15,664 bases of DNA from Candidatus Dadabacteria bacterium (lineage in GTDB: Bacteria > Desulfobacterota_D > UBA1144 > Nemesobacterales > UBA2774): positions 1 through 15,664 of the forward strand of contig SMWY01000010.1 in NCBI GenBank assembly GCA_004356555.1, given 5' to 3'. Shown here piece after piece: positions 1 to 6,108 of the stretch. The translations under genes and the position numbers were made by a program. Under the pieces are notes generated by a model that ran no database searches, was not told where the DNA came from, and was given only the letters and a program-made list of their open reading frames with translations. Positions within the stretch are counted from its first letter, which is position 1. Each line of letters begins with the position of its first letter.

Positions 1-150
1 AGAAATGACTATTAGTGTTAGCATTTCCCAATTTGCTATTCTTGTTTTAAGGTGATTTATGGCATTATGTATGAATTATACGGTTGGTTTGTGATTGTTT
101 TTAAAACCACAGTAGCTTAAGACAGAAATTAGATAGGAAAAGGGGATGGA

Positions 151-1770
151 ATGATGAATATTTTAGCGTGTTTTAGGTTTGCCTTACCACTATTGTTAAT
201 TGGGTTTTTGGTTGTGGGTTGTCATGAAGATTCAAACTCAAATAATGATGAAACAAGGTCTATTGACGGCTCTGGGAATAATCTCCAGGACCCTTTAATG
301 GGGGCCACTTTCACAGAGCTCCTGAGATTGGTTTTTTCCGATTATGCCGATGGAATTTCTGAAATACCTGAAGCGGGGCTGCCAAGCGCAAGAGTTGTAA
401 GTAACATTGTGAGCTCCCAAGACGAATTAATCCCTAATACTTTAAATGCAAGTGACTATGTATGGCAATGGGGTCAGTTTGTGGATCACGATATTGATCT
501 AACTGACGGTGTTAATCCTCCTGAGCCCGCCGATATTCCAGTCCCTGCAGGGGATCCGTTTTTTGATCCGCTTGATACAGGTACTCAGGTGATAGCGTTT
601 AACAGATCGGTATTCGATACCTCTACAGGTACCGGAATTGACAATCCGCGGCAGCAGATTAACAAAATAACCGCCTGGATAGACGCCTCAAACGTTTATG
701 GCTCCGATGTTGAGAGGGCAATAGCTCTAAGAACTAATGACGGGACCGGAAGACTCAATACGAGCGCAGGGGATCTCCTTCCTTTTAATACGGAGGGTCT
801 TCCTAATGATGGGGGTCCTGACCCCTCATTATTTTTAGCTGGAGATGTCAGGTCCAATGAACAAGTTGGGCTTACATCAATGCATACTCTCTTTGTAAGG
901 GAGCATAACCGATATGTGGAAGAGCTGGCTGCAGAAAGGCCTGGACTAAGTGGCGATAGGCTTTACGAGAGGGGTAGAAGATTTGTAGGAGCACTGATGC
1001 AGGCAATTACATATAATGAATTTTTGCCTGCGCTATTGGGCGAAGGAGCTATTCCAGCTTACAACGGTTATAACCCAAATGTTAACGCTTCAATAGCAAA
1101 TATTTTTTCCGCCGCCGCATACAGATTCGGGCACAGTATGTTAAGTCCGGAGATTTTAAGGCTTGATCAAAACCTAAATGTAATTCCTGAGGGGAATCTA
1201 CCTTTATTGGATGCCTTCTTCACTCCTGAAACAATAACAGATGAAGGGGGGATAGATCCAATTCTGAGAGGTCTTGCAAAACAGATTACTCAACGAGTTG
1301 ATCCGTTTATTATAGATGCTGTGCGTAATTTTCTTTTCGGTCCTCCGGGCTCGGGAGGTCTTGACCTTGCAGCCCTTAATATTCAAAGGGGAAGGGACCA
1401 CGGGCTACCTAAGTATAATGATACAAGGGAGCAAATGGGTCTCACAAGAGTAGAGAGTTTTCAAGACATTAGCTCTGACCCTGAAATTCAGATGAGGCTC
1501 GAAGATGCTTTCGGCAATGTGGATGATATAGATATCTGGACGGGTGGATTATCAGAAGACCTGGTTCCGGGGTCACATCTTGGAGAGGTTTTTCATTTAA
1601 TTATAAAGATTCAGTTTGAGTTTCTCAGAGACGGCGACCGTTTTTGGTACGAGCGTAAGCTGAGCGGTGCAGAACTCCAAGAGGTGCAAGTCACACAGCT
1701 CTCAGATGTTATAAGAAGAAATACAAGCATTGGTTTTGAATTACAGGACAATGTATTCCTGGTACCGTGA
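151..1770 (+). CDS. Animal-type haem peroxidase, lipoprotein
   Basis: Haem peroxidase of the animal (cyclooxygenase/myeloperoxidase) superfamily, which oxidises organic or halide substrates with hydrogen peroxide. Residues 1-24 form a lipoprotein signal ending in the lipobox LVVGC (C24), so the enzyme is probably lipid-anchored in the cell envelope. Family motifs are present in order: WGQFVDHDID with Gln109, Asp112, distal His113 and Ca-ligand-like Asp114; IDASNVYGSD (178-186); RSNE, whose Arg234 and Glu237 align with myeloperoxidase Arg239 and Glu242; LTSMHTLFVREHNR (241-254); AYRFGHSM with proximal His328; and LNIQRGRDHGLP with Asn410. Gln follows Glu237 where myeloperoxidase has the sulfonium Met243, so that link should be absent. 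At 539 residues the domain looks complete. A purine-rich AAAAGGGG (138-145) precedes two adjacent ATGs (151 and 154); the second has equally good spacing. It stands alone, converging on the next gene with a 22-bp gap. Substrate unknown. Confidence 0.93.
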   Translation: MMNILACFRFALPLLLIGFLVVGCHEDSNSNNDETRSIDGSGNNLQDPLMGATFTELLRLVFSDYADGISEIPEAGLPSARVVSNIVSSQDELIPNTLNASDYVWQWGQFVDHDIDLTDGVNPPEPADIPVPAGDPFFDPLDTGTQVIAFNRSVFDTSTGTGIDNPRQQINKITAWIDASNVYGSDVERAIALRTNDGTGRLNTSAGDLLPFNTEGLPNDGGPDPSLFLAGDVRSNEQVGLTSMHTLFVREHNRYVEELAAERPGLSGDRLYERGRRFVGALMQAITYNEFLPALLGEGAIPAYNGYNPNVNASIANIFSAAAYRFGHSMLSPEILRLDQNLNVIPEGNLPLLDAFFTPETITDEGGIDPILRGLAKQITQRVDPFIIDAVRNFLFGPPGSGGLDLAALNIQRGRDHGLPKYNDTREQMGLTRVESFQDISSDPEIQMRLEDAFGNVDDIDIWTGGLSEDLVPGSHLGEVFHLIIKIQFEFLRDGDRFWYERKLSGAELQEVQVTQLSDVIRRNTSIGFELQDNVFLVP

Positions 1771-1792
1771 TTGAAGTGTGTAATGTTTAAAA

Positions 1793-2101
1793 CTATTCAC
1801 CTTTCGGTTCAGGCTCTGGTTCGTAAGGAGTCCCTTCGTTAGACAAACACTCCACCTCACATTCAGATAGGGTAAGCAGGTTAATTAAGGTAGCTTTTAG
1901 GCAGGTTATAGGGCTTTCTGAAAATGAGACTTTATCTGCGGGCTTAATACCTTCACATTTAGTCAGCATTTTATAAGGCTTCTCGCCAATGATTATATAA
2001 TCACCTTTTATTTCCCTTACGGTGTATTCGGCTTGGCCCTGCGCAAACGTGTTTAAAGATAAGGCTGATATAATAATTAGCGCTGTTAATAAAGTTTTCA
2101 A
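1793..2101 (-). CDS. Small secreted four-cysteine protein, TTG start
   Basis: Unrecognised 102-residue protein. Residues 1-20 form a Sec signal peptide (basic MK, hydrophobic core, likely cleavage after TFA). The mature part has four cysteines (C49, C67, C81, C85), which could form two disulfides, and a Pro/Glu-rich C-terminus (PEPEPEPKGE). It is likely periplasmic or secreted. The start codon is TTG; no in-frame ATG or GTG lies just upstream, and a perfect AGGAGG sits 8 nt before the TTG, which supports this start strongly. It converges on the peroxidase gene, and its 5' side follows the MarR gene on the same strand at about 100 bp. Function not inferable. Confidence 0.7.
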   Translation of the reverse strand: MKTLLTALIIISALSLNTFAQGQAEYTVREIKGDYIIIGEKPYKMLTKCEGIKPADKVSFSESPITCLKATLINLLTLSECEVECLSNEGTPYEPEPEPKGE

Positions 2102-2204
2102 GTGAGGTCCCTCCTGAGCGGTAATGAATAGCCAGTATACTCGATGATGGAGGTTAGCTCAATCGGTTTTTTATGGCAAGTTGAGGTAATACCTTCTCAA
2201 TAGT

Positions 2205-2687
2205 TTATATCGTTTCCTCAAGCCCGCTTGCCTGTATACGCTCTATAAAGTTCTTTAGCTCTTTGAGCTCTTTTTTATTGAACTTGGAGAAAAAGCTCTT
2301 TTTCACAGTTTCTTTATAAACAGGCCACATCTCTCTTCTCAGCATTCTGCCCTTATCTGTAATGCAGGCGAATATACCGCGTCCGTCTACCGGGCATTGT
2401 GTACGGCTTACAAGCCCTTCTTCTTCTAATCTCTGGACTATTCTTGTAACGTTGTATTTGTCGAATAGTACGCGTTTTCCGAGGTCGTTTAATCTCAAGC
2501 TGCCGTCTTCAGCCCGGTCAAGCTCCCAGAGAACGTCGTACCAGTTAAGGGGCGGATAACCTTTCTTTTTGAGTTCATCTTCAACATTACGAGAAAGCAG
2601 CTGCTGAGCTTTAACAAGCCCCATCCACGCTTCTGTTTCCGTATCGGTCCAGTCTCTGTCGTTATTTGTATTCTTACTTCCCTTCAT
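2205..2687 (-). CDS. MarR-family transcriptional regulator
   Basis: Winged-helix repressor of the MarR family, 160 residues. The fold is helix-rich at the N-terminus (dimerisation, about 15-45). The wHTH spans about 46-118, with the recognition helix around residues 72-90, a GLVSR turn (91-95), and a wing containing DGRGIFACITDKG (101-113), close to the family's D-x-R...LT-x-x-G pattern. A C-terminal helical dimer region follows. Cys98 and Cys108 lie in and next to the wing and could sense oxidants, as in OhrR-type relatives; that is inference. I placed the start at 2687 because AGGAGGAATAAA precedes that ATG. An open extension to 2738 runs through the promoter and lacks such a site. It is divergent from the rhodanese-DoxX genes, with two palindromes in the shared spacer, so it very likely represses itself and that operon. 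Confidence 0.9.
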   Translation of the reverse strand: MKGSKNTNNDRDWTDTETEAWMGLVKAQQLLSRNVEDELKKKGYPPLNWYDVLWELDRAEDGSLRLNDLGKRVLFDKYNVTRIVQRLEEEGLVSRTQCPVDGRGIFACITDKGRMLRREMWPVYKETVKKSFFSKFNKKELKELKNFIERIQASGLEETI

Positions 2688-2705
2688 TTTATTCCTCCTG
2701 GTCAC

Positions 2706-2734
2706 ACTATAATATAAAATTGTTGCATTTGCAA
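2706..2734 (-). promoter_or_regulatory. Predicted promoter of the MarR gene
   Basis: On the minus strand, TTGCAA (-35, 2734-2729) and TATAGT (-10, 2711-2706) are separated by exactly 17 nt, about 19 nt upstream of the start codon at 2687. The -35 hexamer lies inside the first palindrome (2722-2735), so a repressor bound there would block this promoter. Confidence 0.6.
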
Positions 2735-2735
2735 C
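2722..2735. promoter_or_regulatory. Operator candidate 1 for MarR regulator
   Basis: GTTGCATTTGCAAC: 6-bp arms (GTTGCA/TGCAAC) around TT. The same arms recur in the second palindrome, centred 38 bp away. It overlaps the -35 elements predicted on both strands, as expected for simultaneous control of divergent units. Confidence 0.7.
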
Positions 2736-2751
2736 CATTCTGTGTTATACA
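2723..2751 (+). promoter_or_regulatory. Predicted promoter of rhodanese-DoxX operon
   Basis: TTGCAT (2723-2728), a 17-nt spacer and TATACA (2746-2751), upstream of the rhodanese gene. The -35 lies in operator candidate 1, and operator candidate 2 covers about +1 to +20 of the resulting transcript. The hexamers are only moderate matches, so this is a prediction. Confidence 0.45.
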
Positions 2752-2757
2752 TGTATA

Positions 2758-2775
2758 TAGTTGCATATGCAACTA
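2758..2775. promoter_or_regulatory. Operator candidate 2 for MarR regulator
   Basis: TAGTTGCATATGCAACTA is a perfect 18-bp palindrome sharing the GTTGCA/TGCAAC arms of operator candidate 1. It lies 39 bp before the rhodanese start, just downstream of the predicted plus-strand -10. Two matching palindromes in one divergent spacer next to a MarR gene are strong circumstantial evidence for its binding sites. Confidence 0.75.
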
Positions 2776-2814
2776 ATATGGATTCAAAAAATATTGTTAA
2801 GGGGGTAACTCGAA

Positions 2815-3147
2815 ATGAGACTAATTACAAGGGAAGAGCTGAGAGATAAGTTGATAATGGGAGACGTTGTTACATTGGTAGAAGCGCTTCCTGAGAAGTA
2901 TTGGCGCGACTCTCATCTGCCGGGAGCTATTCAGATGGATTACACAGAGATAGCGGATAGGGCACATAAGTTTCTGCCTGATAAAGAAGCAAAAATCGTT
3001 GTGTATTGCGCGAGCACTGAGTGTCAGAATTCCTCTAAAGCTGCCCGAACGCTTGAGGGCCTGGGCTATAAAAATGTGCATGAGTATGCAGAAGGCAAGC
3101 AGCACTGGCTTGAGGCAGGGCTTCCGGTAGTGGGAAGCATAAATTAG
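2815..3147 (+). CDS. Single-domain rhodanese-like sulfurtransferase
   Basis: Small cytoplasmic rhodanese of 110 residues (one domain, normal length). It carries the HLPGAI motif (34-39) and an active-site loop starting after VVYC with Cys65 as the persulfide-forming nucleophile, followed by Ala-Ser-Thr-Glu and a second Cys70. Next come an SSKAARTLEGLGY helix (73-85) and the closing W-x-x-AGLP segment. Such proteins carry sulfane sulfur on the cysteine and pass it to thiols or cyanide. The extra Cys70 in the loop could form a disulfide with Cys65. A GGGGG stretch precedes the ATG. It is the first gene of a unit with doxX and faces the MarR gene, which suggests induction by thiol, sulfur or oxidative stress (inference). 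Confidence 0.92.
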   Translation: MRLITREELRDKLIMGDVVTLVEALPEKYWRDSHLPGAIQMDYTEIADRAHKFLPDKEAKIVVYCASTECQNSSKAARTLEGLGYKNVHEYAEGKQHWLEAGLPVVGSIN

Positions 3148-3163
3148 CGTTTGTAAATATTGG

Positions 3164-3222
3164 GAGACAGTGTGCCGGGTGAGCCAATTTTCCATACTTC
3201 GCTTTCCCGGCCGCACTGTCTC
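3164..3222 (+). other. Long intercistronic hairpin between rhodanese and doxX
   Basis: The 5' arm (3164-3179) begins GAGACAGTG and ends CCGGG. The 3' arm (3206-3222) is its complement with one G-U-type position and one bulged G; the loop is about 26 nt. No T-run follows, so it is not a standard terminator. A strong GGAGGAG site for the next gene lies about 20 nt downstream. Possible roles are mRNA processing, stability or partial attenuation between the two genes. Confidence 0.6.
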
Positions 3223-3257
3223 ATCTTAAACTAATCAACAAGGAGGAGTAGATTGAT

Positions 3258-3707
3258 ATGATAGAAAAGATATTAAAGACGGATCGCGGGGATTGGGGGG
3301 CGTTGATTGCTAGGGTGTTTTTAGGGGTAGTAATACTCCCGCATGGGCTTCAGAAGCTTCTGGGTCTATTCGGCGGGTATGGGTTTTCTGCTACTGTTGA
3401 GTATTTTTCAAGCACCGGCATTCCGGGTTTGATAGGAGTTTTGATAGTGTTAGCGGAGTCGTTTGGCGCATTGTTCTTAATTGCGGGACTTCTTAGCCGT
3501 ATCTCTGCTGCCGGGATTGCACTGATCATGCTAGGGGCAATTGTAATGATACATTCACAGTTTGGTTTTTTCATGAACTGGTTCGGCGCTCAGGCAGGGG
3601 AGGGGTTTGAGTATCACTTGCTTGCTTTAGGGCTTGCATTAGTTGTAATCGTTAAGGGCGGCGGTAAATGGGCACTTGATGGTGAAGTATCTAAAATGAT
3701 TACATAA
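3258..3707 (+). CDS. DoxX-family membrane protein
   Basis: DoxX-family integral inner-membrane protein of 149 residues with four predicted helices (about 14-36, 56-78, 82-101 and 116-135). Recognisable family features are LPHGLQKL near the end of helix 1 (27-34), AESFGALFLIAGL (66-78) in helix 2, and a GFEYHLLALGLALVV segment (116-130) in helix 4. DoxX relatives are linked to quinone-dependent sulfur oxidation. In Mycobacterium tuberculosis DoxX forms a membrane complex with the sulfurtransferase SseA and SodA for thiol/radical homeostasis. Here the partner would be the rhodanese 110 bp upstream. AAGGAGGAG (3240-3248) supports the ATG at 3258. The protein is full-length. Which electron acceptor it uses cannot be seen. 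Confidence 0.9.
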   Translation: MIEKILKTDRGDWGALIARVFLGVVILPHGLQKLLGLFGGYGFSATVEYFSSTGIPGLIGVLIVLAESFGALFLIAGLLSRISAAGIALIMLGAIVMIHSQFGFFMNWFGAQAGEGFEYHLLALGLALVVIVKGGGKWALDGEVSKMIT

Positions 3708-3735
3708 TAATAACTTTCTCAATTTTTAACTAAAA

Positions 3736-3769
3736 CCCCTCCACCCCTTATTGAAAGGGGTGAGGGGTG
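3736..3769. terminator. Bidirectional-looking hairpin after doxX
   Basis: A GC-rich stem of CCCCTCCACCCCTT (3736-3749) pairs with AAGGGGTGAGGGG (3755-3767) with one bulged C and a 5-nt loop. It sits 30 nt after the DoxX stop. On the minus strand it is followed by TTTTAGTT, so it could also end the transcript of the repressor gene that stops at 3905. The plus-strand T-run is poor (GAAAAATTT). Confidence 0.6.
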
Positions 3770-3904
3770 AAAAATTTATCTGATTTAGACTCTCCATCGT
3801 TGGCTTCATTGATATGGGCAGATGTCCTTATTGGTTGAGATAAAGCTGATTTCCTTATGTAGATCGCAAGTAAATCCACCTCATATCATAAAATTCTATA
3901 GTTA

Positions 3905-4570
3905 TTACCTAAACACATTTATAACACTACAGGAGACTTTGCCTATAATCATCTCGGGATTAAATTCTCCCCATTCTACTTGGGCTGTGGGGTAGTTCTT
4001 ATTATAAGGCCTCAGTTTAAGACCGGAGGGCTCGGAGTAACATTCCCTCATAATGTTTCCCTCATGAGGGATACTAAACGCGTAAACACTTCCTGAGACA
4101 ATATCCTTGGTGTTTGTGTCTATTACCGCATTTGACCCTTTCATAAGGAGCTTTTCCATTGAATCTCCGGCCACCTGTATTACGATGCTGTCTTCCTTAT
4201 AGATATCCCTGGGTATTACAACTGTTCCTATAGGTTCAAGCTCTGAAAGGTTATGACTATCAACATTCTCAAGGGAATAGACGTCAACTTGAACTAGTTC
4301 GCCATTTTCTCCCGGTGTAAGGCTACCTGGAGCAACGACAGTTCTTATTGTCCCGGAAGAACTTAGAAGAGGGTGTCTGATAAAATCCAGTGAAAGGTTC
4401 TCTCTGTCGCAAAAAAGCACCAGTTCATCAAAAAACGATATACTGTTACGCTTTTTGGCATTTGAAAGCGCTCCCCTTCCTACGCCAAGCGAATCGGCAA
4501 CCTCGTAGTCCTTGGTTAACCCTTTCATTGTCTTAATGGTCTCAATAATCTCTTCTACCGACTTTCGCAT
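3905..4570 (-). CDS. CI-like repressor, HTH plus S24 fold, catalytic Lys replaced
   Basis: A phage-CI-type regulator of 221 residues. Residues 1-66 match the CI helix-turn-helix domain (VEEIIETIKTMKGLTKDYEVADSLGVGRGALSNAKKRNSI region). Residues about 95-221 are an S24/LexA-like dimerisation-peptidase fold with the nucleophile motif AGDSM (Ser137). The residue aligned with the general-base Lys is Arg175 (NIMREC, against VVKRL in the other S24 protein of this window), and no Ala-Gly dipeptide is visible in the linker. Self-cleavage is therefore doubtful, and it may respond to another signal. The ATG at 4570 has GGAGG 9 nt upstream. The reading frame stays open to 4708, but that part runs through the predicted operators and promoter. 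It is probably autoregulated through three CACA-N3-TGTG sites. No phage genes are nearby. Confidence 0.88.
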   Translation of the reverse strand: MRKSVEEIIETIKTMKGLTKDYEVADSLGVGRGALSNAKKRNSISFFDELVLFCDRENLSLDFIRHPLLSSSGTIRTVVAPGSLTPGENGELVQVDVYSLENVDSHNLSELEPIGTVVIPRDIYKEDSIVIQVAGDSMEKLLMKGSNAVIDTNTKDIVSGSVYAFSIPHEGNIMRECYSEPSGLKLRPYNKNYPTAQVEWGEFNPEMIIGKVSCSVINVFR

Positions 4571-4622
4571 TTTATGAATCCTCCAATTTTGTACAAAAAC
4601 AATATCAATTTGCAGATAAATC

Positions 4623-4716
4623 CACATTATGTGAAAAAAGGGCTTGAATAAATCCACAATCTGTGGTTTAATGTATAAGTAATCAACATAATATAGATTG
4701 TAATACACATTTTGTG
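4623..4716. promoter_or_regulatory. Three CACA-N3-TGTG operator-like sites
   Basis: Three inverted repeats share one consensus: CACA-TTA-TGTG (4623-4633), CACA-ATC-TGTG (4655-4665, extended to CCACA/TGTGG) and CACA-TTT-TGTG (4706-4716). They lie only upstream of the CI-like gene, the third within the spacer of its predicted promoter. This is the arrangement expected of an autorepressor with multiple operators. Confidence 0.65.
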
Positions 4717-4725
4717 ATATTGCAA
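4697..4725 (-). promoter_or_regulatory. Predicted promoter of the CI-like repressor gene
   Basis: On the minus strand, TTGCAA (4725-4720), a 17-nt spacer and TACAAT (4702-4697). The spacer contains the third CACA-N3-TGTG site. The predicted start near 4690 gives a leader of about 120 nt that contains the other two sites. Confidence 0.5.
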
Positions 4726-4745
4726 GTTAAATAAGTGATATTGCA
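4714..4745. repeat. Direct repeat GTGATATTGCA, 21-bp spacing
   Basis: GTGATATTGCA occurs at 4714-4724 and 4735-4745, exactly 21 bp apart (two helical turns), so the copies lie on the same face of the DNA. It overlaps the -35 of the repressor promoter. It may bind a second factor, or the repressor itself with half-sites. Confidence 0.55.
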
Positions 4746-4776
4746 TGTGATTTATGTTGACACTTAGTTTATTGGG

Positions 4777-4805
4777 TTGGAAGAACTCAAAGAATTATAT
4801 AGTAT
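4777..4805 (+). promoter_or_regulatory. Possible promoter for the 71-residue protein gene
   Basis: TTGGAA (4777-4782), 17 nt, TAGTAT (4800-4805). An overlapping TATAGT (4798-4803) has only 15 nt spacing. Either gives a leader of about 160 nt before the ATG at 4974. The matches are moderate. Confidence 0.3.
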
Positions 4806-4810
4806 GACCG

Positions 4811-4830
4811 AAACAGTCTTAATTCTGTTT
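4811..4830 (+). other. AU-rich hairpin with T-run in leader
   Basis: AAACAG (4811-4816) pairs with CTGTTT (4825-4830) across an 8-nt loop, and the T-run continues to 4832. A second small hairpin, TCCCTT/AAGGGA (4834-4839, 4849-4854), follows at once. The pair could act as a weak attenuator, but stability is low. Confidence 0.25.
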
Positions 4831-4860
4831 TTATCCCTTGAAGGTATTAAGGGAATAGTG

Positions 4861-4925
4861 GGATTATGCCCGGAGGTCTTAAATAAGCGCATGACAAAGG
4901 GCTTCGGATTATGCTTAACGGTCTT
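4861..4925 (+). repeat. Direct repeat GGATTATGC-N5-GGTCTT in leader
   Basis: GGATTATGC-N5-GGTCTT occurs at 4861-4880 and 4906-4925 with identical internal spacing and a 45-bp period, just ahead of the ribosome binding site of the 71-residue protein. Together with the features at 4571-4860 it fills the 403-bp gap between the divergent genes. Confidence 0.6.
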
Positions 4926-4973
4926 TTAACCCAGTGAGAGGATTCTAAAAATATTGTACTATTGGAGGTTAAA

Positions 4974-5189
4974 ATGATTGAAGATAGATTCAAGGTATCG
5001 GGTAAATTGTTTAAGAAGATATTAACTCATATGGATTCGCTATCGAGGACACAGCTTATGGAGCTGCAAGCTGAAAGCAGAGAGGCAACGCCGGGTGATT
5101 GCTCGCCTGCTCTTTATCATGTAATTCAGGCGCTTGAAGACCTAGCTAAGGTTGAGCTTGTAAATAGGGATTTGATGGATAATTCTTGA
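4974..5189 (+). CDS. Small helical protein of unknown function
   Basis: Unrecognised 71-residue, apparently all-helical, soluble protein with no signal peptide or membrane segment. The N-terminal half is basic (DRFKVSGKLFKKILTHM), with a central SLSRTQLMELQAESREA helix and a C-terminal helix around ALYHVIQALEDLAKVEL. The single cysteine is Cys43. The ATG at 4974 follows GGAGG with 5-nt spacing. An in-frame TTG at 4962 coincides with that site and is not a credible start. It is divergent from the CI-like repressor gene and could be its regulatory target, by analogy with repressor-flanked small genes. No function can be assigned. Confidence 0.65.
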   Translation: MIEDRFKVSGKLFKKILTHMDSLSRTQLMELQAESREATPGDCSPALYHVIQALEDLAKVELVNRDLMDNS

Positions 5190-5552
5190 GTATGATATAG
5201 GCATGTCAGCTCTCTGGACTTAAAGAAGTGTAGCTTTATCGCCATAACTGCATGAATATATTGCGTGTTCTTAATTTATAGTCATAAAATACATTCCGCT
5301 TAGTTTATACGAGACTTCAATACCTAAAGAGTTGTGTGACTCCTAATTTATATATAAGAATTGCCGCACCCCATATAATATAGAGAATTGATTACTCACG
5401 TCGTTTCTCAGAGGCTAAATAAATCCGTCTGAAAAAATACATCATTGCGCTTCGTTTGAAAATTTTAGTATACTTAGAGTGTGTGGTTCCGGGAGAACTT
5501 CCGGAGTAGCCGGTTTAGACATTAATAGCATAGAATCGGTTTGGGAGATGAT
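5190..5552. other. Intergenic region without a gene
   Basis: AT-rich, 363 bp. It holds no open frame of note. Visible structures are a small hairpin GAGT-N6-ACTC (5329-5342), a promoter candidate at 5445-5474, and a TCCGG-N8-CCGGA hairpin (5488-5505) in the presumed leader of the next gene. I see nothing else. Confidence 0.5.
5445..5474 (+). promoter_or_regulatory. Possible promoter for lipoprotein gene at 5553
   Basis: TTGCGC (5445-5450), 18 nt, TATACT (5469-5474). The -10 is good and the -35 only partial. The predicted leader is about 72 nt and includes a short CCGG hairpin. Confidence 0.35.
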
Positions 5553-5975
5553 ATGAGAAAATTAATTTCCGGTTTGTTTGTAGTGGCTTTATTCTTCATT
5601 CTTGTTACAGGGAACATTAGTGGGTGTGGTGACCTTGGCCAAAAGTGCAATTTCAATTTAAATATATTTTTTAACGGCTCATCAATTGATGAGCAGACCT
5701 CGGAGTGGGATTGTAAACGAGGAGGTGAAACTGTTTTCACTCTTGGATTGTTTGGAGATTTCACCGGTGTTAGAAGTGATATTGGTGACTTCATATTTAA
5801 TCAGGACCAGTGCGAAATAATTGATTTTGAGACTCCCTCCGGTACAGGTGAGTTAAAAAATATTGAAGGAAATGTAGTCTCTCAAGGAGGGGTTACTATA
5901 GGCAACCTTGCTTTCGATCAGGTGTCGGATGACTTTGGGGATACATCTGTTGTGTGCGATCTTGTAGAGTTCTAA
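5553..5975 (+). CDS. Small Cys-containing lipoprotein, unknown function
   Basis: Unrecognised 140-residue exported protein. Residues 1-24 are a signal sequence with the lipobox ISGC (C25), so it is probably lipidated. The mature part has four more cysteines (C32, C54, C87, C135), is acidic, and looks beta-rich (alternating hydrophobics, many Gly/Asp/Thr). The ATG at 5553 has GGGAG at 5543-5547. The frame extends upstream to a TTG at 5541 that would overlap this site, so the shorter form is preferred. It is the first of a run of envelope proteins. I recognise no domain. Confidence 0.7.
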   Translation: MRKLISGLFVVALFFILVTGNISGCGDLGQKCNFNLNIFFNGSSIDEQTSEWDCKRGGETVFTLGLFGDFTGVRSDIGDFIFNQDQCEIIDFETPSGTGELKNIEGNVVSQGGVTIGNLAFDQVSDDFGDTSVVCDLVEF

Positions 5976-6013
5976 TAGTATTTTATACTCGGCTGTTGAC
6001 TTACCTAGTATGA

Positions 6014-6042
6014 TTAGGATGATAGGAGTCTGGCTTTATAAT
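6014..6042 (+). promoter_or_regulatory. Predicted promoter upstream of lipoprotein-SRAP pair
   Basis: A consensus TATAAT (6037-6042) is preceded at 17 nt by TTAGGA (6014-6019). A TTGACT at 5996-6001 lies further upstream without a matching -10. The leader to the ATG at 6109 would be about 60 nt. Confidence 0.45.
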
Positions 6043-6108
6043 CAAGTTTTCGTTTGTCTATCATACATCTGATTCTTGGTAAGAGTTTAGAAAAAATAGA
6101 GGAGTTCG

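Noticed and set aside
1..150. Promoter upstream of the peroxidase
   Set aside because: Several partial hexamers, none with a good -35/-10 pair at proper spacing.
2688..2738. N-terminal extension of the MarR protein to 2738
   Set aside because: It runs through the predicted promoter and operator 1, and AGGAGG sits before the ATG at 2687.
2821..3216. Open frame opposite the rhodanese gene
   Set aside because: Fully antisense to a clear rhodanese; no ribosome binding site and no family resemblance.
4571..4708. N-terminal extension of the CI-like repressor to 4708
   Set aside because: The extra residues are Tyr/Ile-rich translation of AT-rich DNA containing the operators; GGAGG precedes the ATG at 4570.
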